64,000 bases of DNA from Siphonodentalium dalli (Eukaryota; Mollusca; Scaphopoda; Gadilida; Siphonodentaliidae), in assembly GCA_032622095.1 (NCBI GenBank), contig CP136062.1, positions 141,378,351-141,442,350 of the forward strand, in the 5' to 3' direction. The translations under genes and the position numbers were made by a program. Shown in pieces: positions 36,901 to 51,900 of the stretch (position 1 is its first letter; the number at the start of each line of letters is the position of its first letter). The notes under the pieces are model-generated. The model worked only from the letters and a program-made list of their open reading frames with translations. It ran no database searches and was not told where the DNA came from.

Positions 36901-39900
36901 TTGGATTTTTCCCTTTGCATGACTAAATCCTTTGACACAGGCTACAGGTCGTATCTTTGGTCGGAGCATCGTGAAATTTGTCATGGATGTTAACATAGAC
37001 ATGTAAATGGGAACGAGTCATTTTGGGCTCATTCGGCAAAAAACATTGCTGCCAGTGGCCATCTTGGATTTCAAAATTCAATCCATTATCGTGGGCTACA
37101 GGCCGTACTGTTTGTCCGATCATCATGAAATTTGTCATTTATGTGATTGCATGACTAAATTCTTTGGCACGAGCTACAGGTCGTACCTTTGATCGGATCA
37201 TCATGAAATTTATCATGAATGTTAATATTGACATGTTGATGGGAACGAGTCATTTTGGGGTCATTCTGCCATAAAACATTGCCACCAGCAGCCATCTTGG
37301 ATTTTACTCTTTGCATGACTAAATCCTTTGGCACGCCCTACAGTCCACTTCCCTCATCCGATCATCACCAAACTTCATATTAATCTTGATATTGATCTAC
37401 TAGATGGAAGCTATCAAATGTTTTTGAATTTCATTGGAAAACATAGCCATCAGCAAACATCTTGGATTTTACTTTATATATCTCTTCATGTTGATAATCT
37501 AGTATTACTTAGACCTTTCAACTTTCCGCATTCCTAATAGCTCCATTGACCGTAACACATGAATTCCCTTTCCAAGTTGAGCTACAGTGTCATTGACACT
37601 TTCATTAATAAATGTCATTTTACTATTTCGCTGTTCTTTTTATGATACGTCTGACTTCATATGGGAGTCATGTGGCACCTTTCTCATTTTTGTGACAGTG
37701 CAAATCAAAGCTAATACTTGATGTTAATACTTTAAGTTTGAACTTTGAGTCAACTTTGACACAGTTTGCATTTTGCAGAGTACCTGCCTGCTACAACATG
37801 ATTGATCCAATCTGTGTACTTAGAATTTTGTAGTCATGACCCTTGGAATGTTCATTTCCCCATTTTATGATTTTATTATTCTTCCAACATGCTAATTATG
37901 TTAAATATTGAACATAAGAAGATTTCAAAATTTTACCTATCTAAAAATGAACATGTGAACATCTGCAAACAGCACCATGCACGAATTCATCTGATTGGCA
38001 GAGTACACAGTGAAACCTGGGAGCGTAGGAAAGCAGACAAATGAGAACACCAGATACGTTGCTTGTTTATTAAAATTGTCTTATGTTGGGGAGTGTTACT
38101 GTAAATCCGGAAAATGAAGCGCAAAAATAAATTATCTGCCTTTTTTCAAGGACTTGAACGTCCCCTCATCGAATTCAAGGCAATTCCTTGAATCCAAGGC
38201 CCAGTAGGAACCCTGTATTTAAAACCACTTCATTTTCCGTAATACTTTCCTTTTTGGCCCATTAAACATGAATACCTGTGTTCTCAGGGAATTAATATTG
38301 GAAATTGGATGAGGGAGCTCGAGGGAGTCTTTAAATTTTTTTACTTTCCAAGAATTCTAGAAATTAATGGATGTATGGTAAAAAAAAAATCTTACGATTT
38401 TCCAGTCAATCTATCCTGTGATGCCTTTTAAAGATACGGGTGGCCTTGAGCATGGGTATAGCTATTAAAATAGTCACATCAGCTAAAACCACCATAAACA
38501 GAAAGAATATTATAATATAGACAAGTTGTTCTTATACCAATCATAAATATCGCATATATTGCATGTTATTGTCATGTTTGTACACTTTGTTATGTAAACA
38601 GACATCAAAAATGTTACAAAACCATTTGTTTATAGACAAGCACTTTGAAGTTTGAACTACCGGATCGTCCCATGAAAATGTTCCGTTGCACTGTAGTATT
38701 TTCTCCTAACCTATATATCCTATATATGGTAATACATACCAAATAAGGAATTTATAATCAGTAGTATTGTGAGTTGTAAGTTGTAGACGCACCAAATTAG
38801 GGGTTTTACAACAGACGTATAATGTGCGCGAATCTAAATAAGGAAACGACGCAATATTGTGACTGCTTATAAGCAATCCACTGCGCTTATTGCAAGAAAC
38901 TGAAGAACACTCGAGTTGTATTTTCTCGGACAAAAAGCGTGTTTTGTGAATAATATCGCATTCATATCATCATTTATGCTATTCTATTAGTATATTCTAG
39001 AGGAAATTATCATAATTTGATAAATGATATTTCTAAATTATATCCTGCAACGAAGGCCGTCCCTTTAATATGGAGCCTGGGAAGTGACATGTGAAAAAAA
39101 ATTATCTCGTTTCATAAAAAAAATTTGCACAATCAATGCATTTTTAGCTCAACATTAAAGTAATACTTTGTTATGTTTGAGATATTTCCATGGGATGGCC
39201 TCCATCGTCCATCCATCAACAATTTCCTTTGGCTGACCCTACAGGTCACATATGGCTCATCCGATCATCATGATCTTCAGGGTGACCTCTAAATGGGAGA
39301 CATCGATTTTTTCCGAAATTCGATAAAAAACATGGCCGCCAGCAGCCATTTTGGATTTCAAATTTGAATCCATCGGCACAGCCTGCAGCTCGCATTTATT
39401 GGAGAAATGTTTTGAAAATTTACAGGCATGTTTAGGATCACCTCAAAATGGGAGCCATCAAATTTGAGCCATTTTCAATGAAAAACACGATTCCATGACT
39501 AAATCCTTGGGCACACCCTACAGACAACACCCTTCGTCCAATTGTCACCAAACTTCATATGGATCTTCTGGGTGACCATAAATGGGATCCATTTTTTCAG
39601 AATTTTTTTCAAAAACAAGGCCGCCAGTTGCCATCTTGGATTTTACTCTTTGAATGACTAAATCCTTCAGCCATCTTGCATTTCACATTTGAATACATCT
39701 GGACACACTGCAGCTCCCATTTATTGGAGAAATGTTTGAGAAGAAAATATTTTCATATACACAATACAATCCCTTTACTGAAACTTTTGACTTTCCTTCT
39801 TGATCATTCTGTTGAATGCACAGCATAAAATTATTAACACCTACCAAGTTGAGCTACACTGTCATTGACACTTTCGTTTACTGAGGTTGCAGTCATAATC

Positions 39901-42900
39901 TTATTAACAAATGTTAAAACATACGATACCAATTACATTATGAATCAGAAATCTGAATTGAGAACCGATCTATTCAATCTCAATTCTGCACAAGTTTGTA
40001 TGAAATCGTACCCCAAGTATGTCGTACTGATTAAAACTTTCCATGACAGATAAAACGTGAATAAAGAGGTTACATGTGCGGGTTTTCGAGATCATGTGCG
40101 TGGGCCTGAGAAACTGGCAATTGACTAAACATGGGCTTACTTATCATTTTCATTTCAGAAACAACACGCCTGCTATGCCGGCTGCAACACTGGAGTTTGC
40201 TGTATTTTGTTTTCGGAATTCCCTTCTACTGCTTCCTGATAACCCGAGCAATATGGAGTCAAATAATTCTGATGATGCCGACTCAGGGTGAGTTATGTCC
40301 TTTTGTTTTCTTGCAAATAACAAGTGAATGTGAAAGTCTCATTTAAAGAAATAATCTGTGGTAAAAGTAGTATTCAGATGTTAGGAAATTGGAATAAAGA
40401 CATTAACACGAAGGCATTTAGACGGCTACAATTCATCCATTTACATTGTATCCATTAACGCACACATCAGAGAGATTCTATTTTCAGAATAACGCAAGCT
40501 GAAACGCACACGTTATATGGTAATTATGCGCATATGTGTCATAAGGTTTCTTGTTTTCAATTCATGTGTTCGTGTTTCTCATCTTTTCATTACCAGAATT
40601 TCCCCAAGTTGTATTAAATGCATTATATTTATATATAGATTGCATATGTAGACTTACAAAGTTGTATGTATAGTAGTGTTATAGACGTTGAACATCTAGA
40701 ATACATTCCACAGTATGTAGATGCCTGTTTGGCAGTAAAGAGCGTTTAATTTGAATTTATTGTAATGCGGTATAACAAAGATAATTTGGTTTATTGTTGT
40801 GACATTTAATAATTTATATCACGCCATTACCAATATGATTTGAAAAGTATATATTCATTGTTATCAATCATGTATATGAGCGCAATATTATATGTGCATA
40901 TATTTGGAATATTGCACATCCAAAACAATCTTGTCAACTTTGTTTAGTCATGTGGCAATAAAGAGTGTTTAGTTTTAATTTATCTTAACGCAGTATAACA
41001 AAGATAATTGAGTTGATTTTTGTGCATGTATGGATGTCGGGATACATTTAATAAATTACACCTATGACACTGATTACAATTCACGGTATGATTAGCATCC
41101 TATCAAAGCGATCCAATGGTGTGGTCTATTTAATATACCGGTCATAAACGTCCACAACGACAATGCATTTATTCAATTATTTCAAAAAGCTTCAGTTGAA
41201 AACTAATAACTCTATTCACAAGTGTAATTTATACATTATTATATATAAACCTTAACCCAGCCCAAATTACATCACATTTATGACTTAATCTCAATTCTTG
41301 CCATAATTATTCTATTACACACACACGCCGTTAGTGCTTAGTTGTATTCTTCAGATCACAATCCTTTATTTACATATATATACTGTATAGCCTTTATTAA
41401 TATAGTACCAGCTTGTTCAGTATTAGGTTACTGCTGCTACTTAAAGGCTGTTTGTAGTTACATTTTCAATGCTTGATAAAGAACTATAAAATGTACTCAG
41501 AGAGTTTGATTCACCAGCATTGTTATGAAATACAACTCCTTTTGTGGAGAACTAAGTGAAAAGGGCTGCTGTTAAATTTCAGCTTAATATATCATATATC
41601 TGCTTAACAATTCCAAATAAAGAGACATATGTTCATATCATTTTCCTTAGTAATTTGTAAAAAAAAGCATGCATTTGCAGTTGAACTCAGAATGTTTGTT
41701 TTCTATATTTCAGAAAGTCTGGCACAGATCCACCACTGGTTTTGGCTCCCCCTGCTAGTCCTATGCGTCCTGTTGAAGTTGCTAATCTGAGGTATGTTTA
41801 TCATCAGTTGCCAGCACGGTTTAATGAAATTTGGTATGTAGATTGGCCATCATAACTGCTTTCAAAAGAGTGCCCAATGATATTGTTTGCATTTTCCGTC
41901 CCAGTTAATATCCTTCTTTGTTTATTATGCCCCCGACTTGAAGTCGGGGGGTATATAGTCTCCGTCCGTACGTACGTCCGAACGTCTGTCCGTCCGTACA
42001 AACATTTTGCATTATTGTTCAGCAACCGCTGGGCAGATTTAGCTGATATTTGGTATGGTTTCGTCCACCCATTTTCACCAGAGTTATGGCCCTTTTTTGT
42101 CTTAGAAAATTCAATTTATTCTGTCCGTACAAACATTTTGCATTATTGTTCAGCAACCGCTGGGCAGATTTAGCTGATACTTGGTATGGTGATAGAGCAG
42201 CATGGGGGAACAGCTACATGCATAGCGCGGGCTTCGGCCACCCATTTTCACCAGAGTTATGGCCCTTTTTTTTACTTAGAAAATTCAATTATTCTCTTGT
42301 TTTTTGGGTTTCCAGATGATAGCGTGAGCTTTGGTGGTACGATTGCCAATCCCGTATTTTTGTGGATCAGATATATGAAAATACATGTCAAGTGCGAATT
42401 TGGATATGATCTGATGATTTTTGCCAGGGTTATGGCCCTTTTTTCAACTTAGAAAATTTCAATTTTGTCCGTCTGTACAAACATTTTGCATTATTGTTCA
42501 GCAACCGCTGGGCAGATTTAGCTGATATTTGGTATGGTGATAGAGCAGCATGGAGGAACAGCTACATGCATAGCGCGGGTTTCATCCACCCATTTTCACT
42601 AGAGTTATGGCCCTTTTTTGACTTAGAAAATTCAATTTTTTTCTAGTTTTTTTGGTTTCCAAATGATAGCGCGAGCTTTGGTGGTACGATTGCAAATCCC
42701 GTATTTTTGTGGATCAGTTATATGAAAATACATGTCAAGTGCGAATTTGGGTATGATCTGATGATTTTTGCCAGAGTTATGGCCCTTTTTTACAACTTAG
42801 AAATTATAATTTTTGCTTGTTTTTGGGTTTCCGGATCGCTTGTTTTTCGGTTTCCGGAATTTCTAGTATGAACTTCTTTTGGAATGGTCATATAGACCTC

Positions 42901-45900
42901 CTCGGATATCCGCAGTTTCGTCCATGCTTAATCCGAATTGCTACGGTCGGGGGCAAATGCCACGCGACAGCGTACCTCTTGTTTAAAATTTGGGTTCTAT
43001 GAACTTCCATCCTGCCCAAGTTTCAATTTGGCACCATGGGGGAATGCCAGCACCCGAAGCTAACCTCTTTTCTGCTCTTTTCAGGTGCTCTGTTTTAGCT
43101 GCTTTTGCATACGTTGCTCTCAGTCTGGATGACTATATCACTGCTCTCCACCAAGCAGAAGCGTTACTAAAGCAGCCACGCCTCTCAGGTGCCCAACGGT
43201 GAGTATTATTAGGGTGGGTACAATGGAGAATATTCCAATTGCTTATTTCCGAAAAAAAAATCAAAATTGTTTCATGGTCAGAAAGCTTACGAAATTATCG
43301 ACATTTATATCAATAAAAAATAGCTACCATTAGAACCGTACTGTTTTATTATTCAGATAATAGGGAGTAATTCTTTGAGCAGTAATTTTTTTGATGTCAT
43401 CAAAGATATTCTGTTTAAAGATGGTCTGTCTCTTCCTATAACAAGTTTGATATAGTTTCAGGGGTATAAAATAATAAATATGAATTGTAGACCCCTGTCG
43501 GGGAAATGCTTCTATCAATTAATATTGATTTTATTTTATATTTTCTGGTATAATATACATGCTATCAATTTGAGACATTTTACGGCTCGCGTTCGTACAG
43601 AGCATGGCATACAGGATAACTGTCTAAAAATAGTAACGAAATATTGTCCCAATTGATTATCCCATTACATAAGAAAATAGCAATATGAAATCAATTTTAA
43701 TTGATAGAATCATTTCCGGACAGGGGTCTTCGACTCATATTTATTATTTTATACTCCCGGAAAGAAAATAAAACGTATTTAGGAAGAGATAGATCATCTT
43801 TAATAGAAACTTTTGTTACATTTATAAAAATTCAATGAATTTAAAATAAATATGCTTTAATATACTTGATTCCAGTGAATAAAGTAATTTTAAATATAAT
43901 TTCAAATATCTATAATATGGCAAGAAATTAGACACATTGATCTTCTTGATTAGCATTTTTTTTCGTATATATATATATTTAAAGAGAAATAAATCATTAG
44001 TGATAAGAGTGTAATAGATTTGAGAGTGTACTACTGTTGTTGTAGCTGTTAGCCAGAAACAGCCAGAGCCTTATTATGTTGTCCCTATATTCTTGGAAAA
44101 TTCAGTTTTACTCTATGTGATTTTATTTGTAGGTACCTGGGGCATTTATATAAAGCAGAAGCATTAATGTCCCTTGATAGGATAGCTGATGCTGTGCAAC
44201 ATTTGAATCCAGACAACATCCATGATATCAGTACAAATCCACCAGAATCAAGGACAGACCAAGGTATGTTGGATTTGTTATGTGATATGATTGATTAGCT
44301 GTGAACATAGATGAAACCTGAAACAAATTATTCACTAAAAGAAAGAAATTTGACTTGTGAATATACCTGTGAACGTACCGAGTCAACCACTCTGGGAGAT
44401 GGGCAATAACTAAGTGCTGACATTTGTGCTCCAATCCCTTTGTGATATATTCTTCATTTCCATTAAAATACATTTAACCTACTCACCCCTTCCTAACATT
44501 TTGCTCCATGTTCCAACATCAAGGATATGATATTATACATGCTAGGAAATTTTACTAATATGTGAAGGGGAAATAATGAAGTACGATTTTTTTTAGACTG
44601 ATCGGAAGCTGAAAATAGTCTACTCATTCCTCATAAACAAAGGCCCAAACAATTGCACAATCATAGTCGACATAAGAAAGCCTGAAATTGAACTTGAGCT
44701 GTATGTGTGATGGTACTTGAAACACATACCAAAATTCATGCCATTCAGTTGTGTAACGTGAACCCATTTCTCATGTACAGATGGCCATAACTCTTGTTCT
44801 GAATTCAACTTAAGGCCAAATAAAAAAAAAATCCCTTTCTCAGGCACCTTCCTCGTCACTGAAATTTTCTTTTAAAAAGCCCTGTCAAACATTTTTAGTC
44901 TAGTTTTTTTCCAAAACTTGACTTATAGTTTGATGGTGGGCGGCGGACGGGCGGCGGACGGACGGCGGACGGACGGGCGGCCTGTTTTGCTTATAACTCA
45001 ACCGTTTATTTGGTGTGTGAGTACATATCCATGCACGTAAGCTGCAGACAAAAATTCGGGTTCGTCCGCACATTTATTACAGAGTTATGGCCCTTTGCCA
45101 TTTTTCACTGATTTTAGGCTCGTTAGCGCGATAACTTCAACAAATTTGGTATATATGTGTCTCCCAAGAATATCTTGGATGAGTTCGAAAACCAGCCTGG
45201 TCCGATAAAATTTGATAGAGTTATGGCCCTTAATTAGTCATTTTTCACGAATTTTCAGCTCGTTAGCGCGATAACTTCAACAAACGTTATCCGATTTGAT
45301 TGATATTTGGTATATAGGTGTCTCCCAAGAAAATCTCGGACGAGTTCGAAAACCGGCCTGGTCCGATAAAATTTGATAGAGTTATGGCCCTTAATTAGTC
45401 ATTTTTCACGAATTTTCAGCTCGTTAGCGCGATAACTTCAACAAACGTTATCCGATTTGATTGAAATTTGGTATATAGGTGTCTCCCAAGAATATCTCGG
45501 ACGAGTTCGAAAACCGGCAGGTCCAATAAAATTTGATAGAGTTATGGCCCTTAATTAGTCATTTTTTTGCAAATTTTCAGCTCGTTAGCGCGATAATTTA
45601 ACAAACATCATCTTATTTGATTGAAATTTTGATATATAGGTGTCTCCCAAGAATACCTCGGACGAGTTAGAAAACCGGCCCGGTCCGATAAAATTTGATA
45701 GAGTTATGTTTCTTAAGTAGTCATTTTGTACGAATTTTGAGCTCGTTAGCGCGATAACTTCAACATAAGTCATCCGATTCAACTAAAATTTCGTATATAA
45801 GTGTCTTCCAATAATATCCTGGACGAGTTCGAAAACCAGCCTGGCCCGATAATATTTTATAGAGTTATGGCCCTTAATTAGTCATTTTTCGTGAATTTTT

Positions 45901-48900
45901 AGCTCGTTAGCGCTATAACTTCAACAAACGTCCTCCGATTTGTTTAAAATTTGGAATAGATATACTTGCCAAGAATATTTCGGACGAGTTCGAAAACCAG
46001 CCTGGCCCGATAAAATTTGATGGAGTTATGGCCCTTAATTAGTCATTTTTCGATTTTACCTATTAATTATTCTACCGATACTGATGCACACCATTTGGCG
46101 GTAAGCCACCGAAAACCAGACACAGCATCTCTGATGCCACCTCTTGTTTTCAATATCTCTTAGAAATATTGGACTTGAACAAGGAAAATGAGTTACTTTC
46201 TTGAGTATGTTTTCCAGATTTTGAGAAGAAATGAAAATAAATATCCTCCCTCCCTCGTGTCAAAATTGAGATATTGTATTTGAATGGCCTTACCGGCATC
46301 TGAGGGTAGCTAACCAACAAATTTTTTGAAAGTAAAGACAGATGGAGGCATGTAATACAGTATTGTCCCTAACATTTTGGTAGAGTGGAGGTGAAATATG
46401 ACAAGCTGTATATTCACCACTATGATTTTTTATGAGATCATTAATAATTTCAGCCCTTCCATGACTGGAGCTTCATGAAAATTTGTGAAAACCTTATGCC
46501 AATGCATTCTCTTATATATGCAAGTCTCCCATAATGAGCCTCGCATATATAAGAGAATAAATTGGCCTAACAATATTTACCTTGACCTTGTAAGCTAGTG
46601 CGTTCTTTTACATATGTGACATTTTTTCATTAATGATCATACATCAGACTGCTTAAATAGGATATTCTGAATATATTTAATTCATTGGTTTTCATGTTAT
46701 ATACTTGCCAGACTCCATTTATATCATTACAATGTTTTGTACTTATAGAGAAGTTTGATAAACCGGAAAAGACAGACAAAGATAAAAATGACAAAGAGGC
46801 ATTCGAGCAAAGTGAAATCAAAGGTAAATCATAAGTCTTATTGCAGTAATGTCCTAAATAATCAACTCCTTAACCACAGCAGAATTATGGGTAATTTTTC
46901 AGGATTTTTCAGGAAATATGGCTTGTTGCCATTCATCGGAAAGCTCTCACTGAGAGCTATTTCCTACAAAGACACGTTCCACACTGAACTATGTGGTTAT
47001 TCGCTTTGCGTGTATGAATAAACGTATAGGGAGAACCTTGCCTCTAGGTTACCAAACGGTACAAAATTTCTTCGGTACGGAAATTATAACTTCCGGTTAT
47101 ACCGGAAGTTGCGAACCGGAAGTTATAATATTTGGTAACCGGATGTACCTTTTGTTTCTGGCCACGTGATCTTATCTATAAATTGGAATTTACAGGTAAG
47201 AATCAGTCTTTTTCTCGGTAGTGAGGACGATGAGCGAGTTGAGTGTGCGGGGTGGGCTGGGAGGGCCCTATGAGTTCAGTGTGTAAGTGTCTTATGTAGG
47301 AAATATCTATTATACTTTATGAAAATAGGATTTCCGATGAATGGCAACACGCCATATTTCCGACTAAATCCTGGATAATTACCCATAAATTCTGCTGTGC
47401 TTAAGGAGTCGATTATTTAGGGCATTACTGTATGTAACCACTTTTGTCCTAGGATGGCAGTGGGATAGTTGAAAATATTTGATCTTACCAAGTATTTACT
47501 CCAGAACTGAACTTAATTTTGGAATGTTTGAATATCTCTTGTCATTAAATAGACCATATGCTGGCCAACAGCAAAGTGTTAACATAAGGGCTTAGTAACC
47601 TTTCCTGGTAATTTAAATAAGATAGACATATTATTAATTTTAGGTCACATATGAAGAATTAGTACCTATTATAAATGTGATTGATTAAACTGTTTATTTG
47701 CGCATGTATAGTCTGGTCGAATAAAGGTTTGACCTAGAATAAATTTGGACTAAATTGGTTTGTATACCATTTTGAAGAGAAATATATCCTCTATAACATA
47801 TCCAAAATCCACTAAAATCCGCTTTGAGCAATTTTTATACGCCCGTTTGAAAAAACGGCCGTATTATAGTATTGGTCTGTCCGTCCGGGCGTCCGTCCGT
47901 TAACCTTGTTTCCGGATGATAACTTTAGTTAGAGTGAACCAAATTTAATAAAATTTGGTATGTGGGTTTATTAGCCGAAAAGTAAGTTCAATTTCGAATT
48001 TGGGTTCAGCCCGCCAATGTTCACCGGAGTTATGCCCCTTTTTCGACTCAGAAAATTCAGTTTTTCTTATGTTTTTTGGTTTCCGGATGATAACTTGATT
48101 TTGGAATGTTTATACGCAAAACCCGTTTTTTTGTGGATTACATATATCAAAATACAGCTCAAGTCCGAATTTCGTTTTAATCCGATAATTTATGGCCGCT
48201 TTTTTGACATAATTTGACTTAGAAAATCCCTGAAATTTGTTGTCCGGATGATAACTTTAGTTAGAGTGAACCGATTTCAATCAAATTTGGTATATGGGTT
48301 TATTAGGAGATGTTCCATCCGCCAATTTTCCCCAGAGAGGGCGTATTTTGCACGCCCAGCGTAGCTCTTTTTGTAATTCAAGATGGCTGCCATTTCCGTT
48401 AAATCAGTTCTACGCAATTATAGTGAGAAAATCTTGTCATATGTATACAGTGGTATACATTTCTGTGAAGCTAAGACATAACCCCACCGTTGTATTCCAA
48501 AATTGGAACTCCCCGTCATAAATGGCTGCCAAAATGGCGGCCGGAAATGGACATTTTTACGTTTTTTACGTTTTTCTACTGTTTGGAACTGGTTGAGAAT
48601 TTTGACTTTATTTTGTATTTAACATCTTAACTGACCATTGGATCAAAGAAATATGCTATTCATGGGCTTCCAACCCCTTCCGATCGCTAAACAATTCGAT
48701 TTTACAGAACGCAGTATAACATAGCACAAAATACCACCATTGGGATTCTAGTCATATTTCATCAAGAAATTGGAAGAGCTGTGCAATGTAAGTAATGCTT
48801 TCTACTTTTTATGGATATTCCAACTCAATGTTACAAAAATCGTCACTTTGGATCAAAATGGCTTCCAAAATGGCGGCCAAAATATGGAAAATTCTCAATA

Positions 48901-51900
48901 TTGTCCCAGTGTGCCATGCAACTGCTTATAAGTTGTTGTTGATGCACACAGTTGACTATTCTGTCTTATATACATTGAACACCAATATATATGATGCACA
49001 TTGGTTAATTGTTACCATTGAAACCACTAAAATCACCAGAATTATTCATTTTTTTCTGTCACAAAGTTTGCATCAAAATCGGCAAAAAATCACTGTTCAG
49101 GTTTGAAACATTTTTTGGAAATGGAAATTTCTTTGGTATCAGCGATGTTTATTATTTTGATATGTGCTAACTGTGTCACACTGATGTGTTTTACACAATA
49201 TTGCTCAAGATGGCTTGCAAAATGGCAACCAAATTTGGTAAAATGTTGATTTGTCACATATATTCCGAACATTATTCACTGCTGTTCCGAAAATGTAGCA
49301 GATTGTGACTCACTTGGTTATTAAAAATGCTACTTAGTCAACTAAATGTGATATTCTGGTTGTCACAGAACCTTAATAGGCATGGCAGTTCATTTAAGGG
49401 GTGCAGTATGGTTTTTGCCGAAAATTTCTTTTGGGATTCTGTCCATGTTTTTTTTAACTGGAATGGGCAGAAAGTTGAAAGGGAACTGAGAGGGATCATA
49501 GTATGTGGCTACTCTGGCCCATTGTAATCACCATTGATCAACTTAATAGATTGTGTATGTCTGTTGAATGTATGGTTATAGGTGAGGTGAGTGTATACGG
49601 GGAGTTATTGTATTCATGAATGATATGAATAGTTGTACAATGTATGACTATATGGTCATGTATGGGCTGCCACGTTGAGTTGTATATGTATATAAGGAGT
49701 AGATTATGGTCATGACCGTCATGTGTGAGGTGAACATGTATGCAGGGAGTTGTTGTCTGGCCATTGAAGTGGTGTATGTGTATAGCATTGTCTATCTTTC
49801 TGTTGTGTATGTATATGTGGAGTGCCTGTGTGGTCATGGGTGGGATGTGCATGTGTACATTGGGTGGGTGTATATGTATACACGCGTTTGCTGTATGATA
49901 ATGGATGGGGTGTATGGTTAAATATGGAGTGGTTGTATGGTTATGGGCAATGTGTATATGTGTACATGGAATGACTGCAGGGTCAATGTTGTTGAAGTGT
50001 ATATGCATACCTGGGGTACAGTTTGATGGTCACTGGCGGGCTTGTGTATATAGATCGTGACATCATGGTCATGGGTGGGATGTACATGTTTATCTGTTGT
50101 GGCTGTATTGTCACTGCTGTGTAGCGGTATACAGTGAATAGCTGAATACTCGTGGGTGTGGTGTGTAAGAATACAGCGAGTGGCTGAATTATCATGGTTG
50201 AGGTATAGTTTTGCAAGTCTGAAGTGTACGAATGGCCGTGTGTGTGGGGTATAGGCATATCTAGAAGGACTGTGTGGTAATTGATAAGGTATATATACAC
50301 CTGGAGTGACTATGGTCATAGGTTAACCAATACAGACAACCAACCAATACAGGTAAATATAGGCTAACAAATATATGTAAGTGGGTATCTGACAAGGTGA
50401 CACATTTGTCCGCGTCAACGAAAATCACACCTAGCCCTCCAGAAGGACAATAACAAGTCAGAATGGAGCACTGGCTGACGGACCATAAGGCCTTTCCGTT
50501 TGTCAGTATAAGCATAGTGACATAAATAATGGCTTATATCATATCCTATCCTATTCCCCACACAATGATAGTGGTACATAAATGTATGGATGTCAAAAGA
50601 AAGGGGAGGATATCTGTTAGGCATACTACAGAATATTCAAGGCTACATATATGATTACCAAGGTCCCTTATTTCTCGCAGACAAATTGATCCCGGTTCTA
50701 ATGACATGAATGTTGAGTTGGAAGCTGGGTCCTGGAGCAGTTTAATGGAATTTTGAAAATAGTTTTGGAACGTACCCCACAAAAACAAGATTTTATTTTA
50801 TGCCAAACGTAGAGTTTAGACATTTTTGGAAATTACTCCCAATGAGTTTAAATGATGCCAAAATGTTTGGATAAGATCAACATCAGTTGCAGATCGCTGA
50901 CTATGTGCCATACTAAGCAAATGTCACTTTACGTTTCGACTCATTACCTGAAAGACGCGAGCCCTTGTATATCTAGCATGGCTATATTGCCACGATGTGG
51001 CCAATATGTATATATGGAGTGCCAGTGTGGCAAAATTAATGGTGGGTGAATTGGTATACAGGGAGTGACTGTATGATCACGAGTGTGGTTTATGAGTATA
51101 CAGCGAGAGGCTGAATTGTCATGGTGATGTCTATATGCACGTTTGGAGTGTATGAATGGCCGTGTGTGCGGTGCGGGACATTGGTATATCTAGAAGGACT
51201 GTAACGCCATTGGTGAGGTTTATATGTAGACTATATATACATGTAGTGACTCTATGGTTTTGGGTTGGGTGTATATGTATATTTTGAGTGGATATATGAC
51301 CATGGGTGTCGCAAATATATATGCAGGGAGTGACGTTATGACCCCTGGTGAGATATATGTATACAAGAAGTAATATACAAAATGTATGCTCATGAATGTG
51401 GCGATAATATATATATCGAGAGAGACTATATTGTCATCGTTTGTATGTATATCTTGAGTGCCTATATGGCCATGCATGTGGCAAATATATACATGTACAC
51501 TGAGTGACTATTACCAATTGTGAGGCGAATATGTATACAGGATGTTACTGTATGTTCATGAATGTAGTGAATAGGTATACATGTCGTGACTATATGGTCA
51601 TGGTTGAGGGGTAGGAGTATACCTGGTGTGCCTGCATGTTTACTCATGGCTATATGGCCATGTGTTGGGTGTATGGGCATATCCATGTGTGGCTGTGTAG
51701 TCATAGGTGAGGTGTGTGTGTATAAAGCGAGTGACATACATGTATGTTCATTTATGTGGTGTTCATGTATATATGGAGTGACTGCATGGTCATGTGTAAG
51801 TTGCACTGGTGTACCTTTGGGTGACTATCGATTTCCTATCGCTATTACTCAAGAATATGTTAACCGATAGAGAGATCATATCAGAGTGTCTCTTAATGGT

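Noticed and set aside
40131-40346. 71-codon ORF over exon 9
   Set aside because: Frame-shifted shadow of the real exon, which is fixed by the splice acceptor at 40158 and by family similarity.
41877-42452. Overlapping ORFs of 88-98 codons
   Set aside because: Products of the repeated units of a family M element in an intron.
46755-47021. 88-codon ORF overlapping exon 13
   Set aside because: It is in a different frame from the CNOT10 reading frame and runs into a foldback element.
49538-50319. His/Ile/Thr-rich minus-strand ORFs of up to 156 codons
   Set aside because: They are translations of the degenerate minisatellite, in several overlapping frames, with no domain or splice context.
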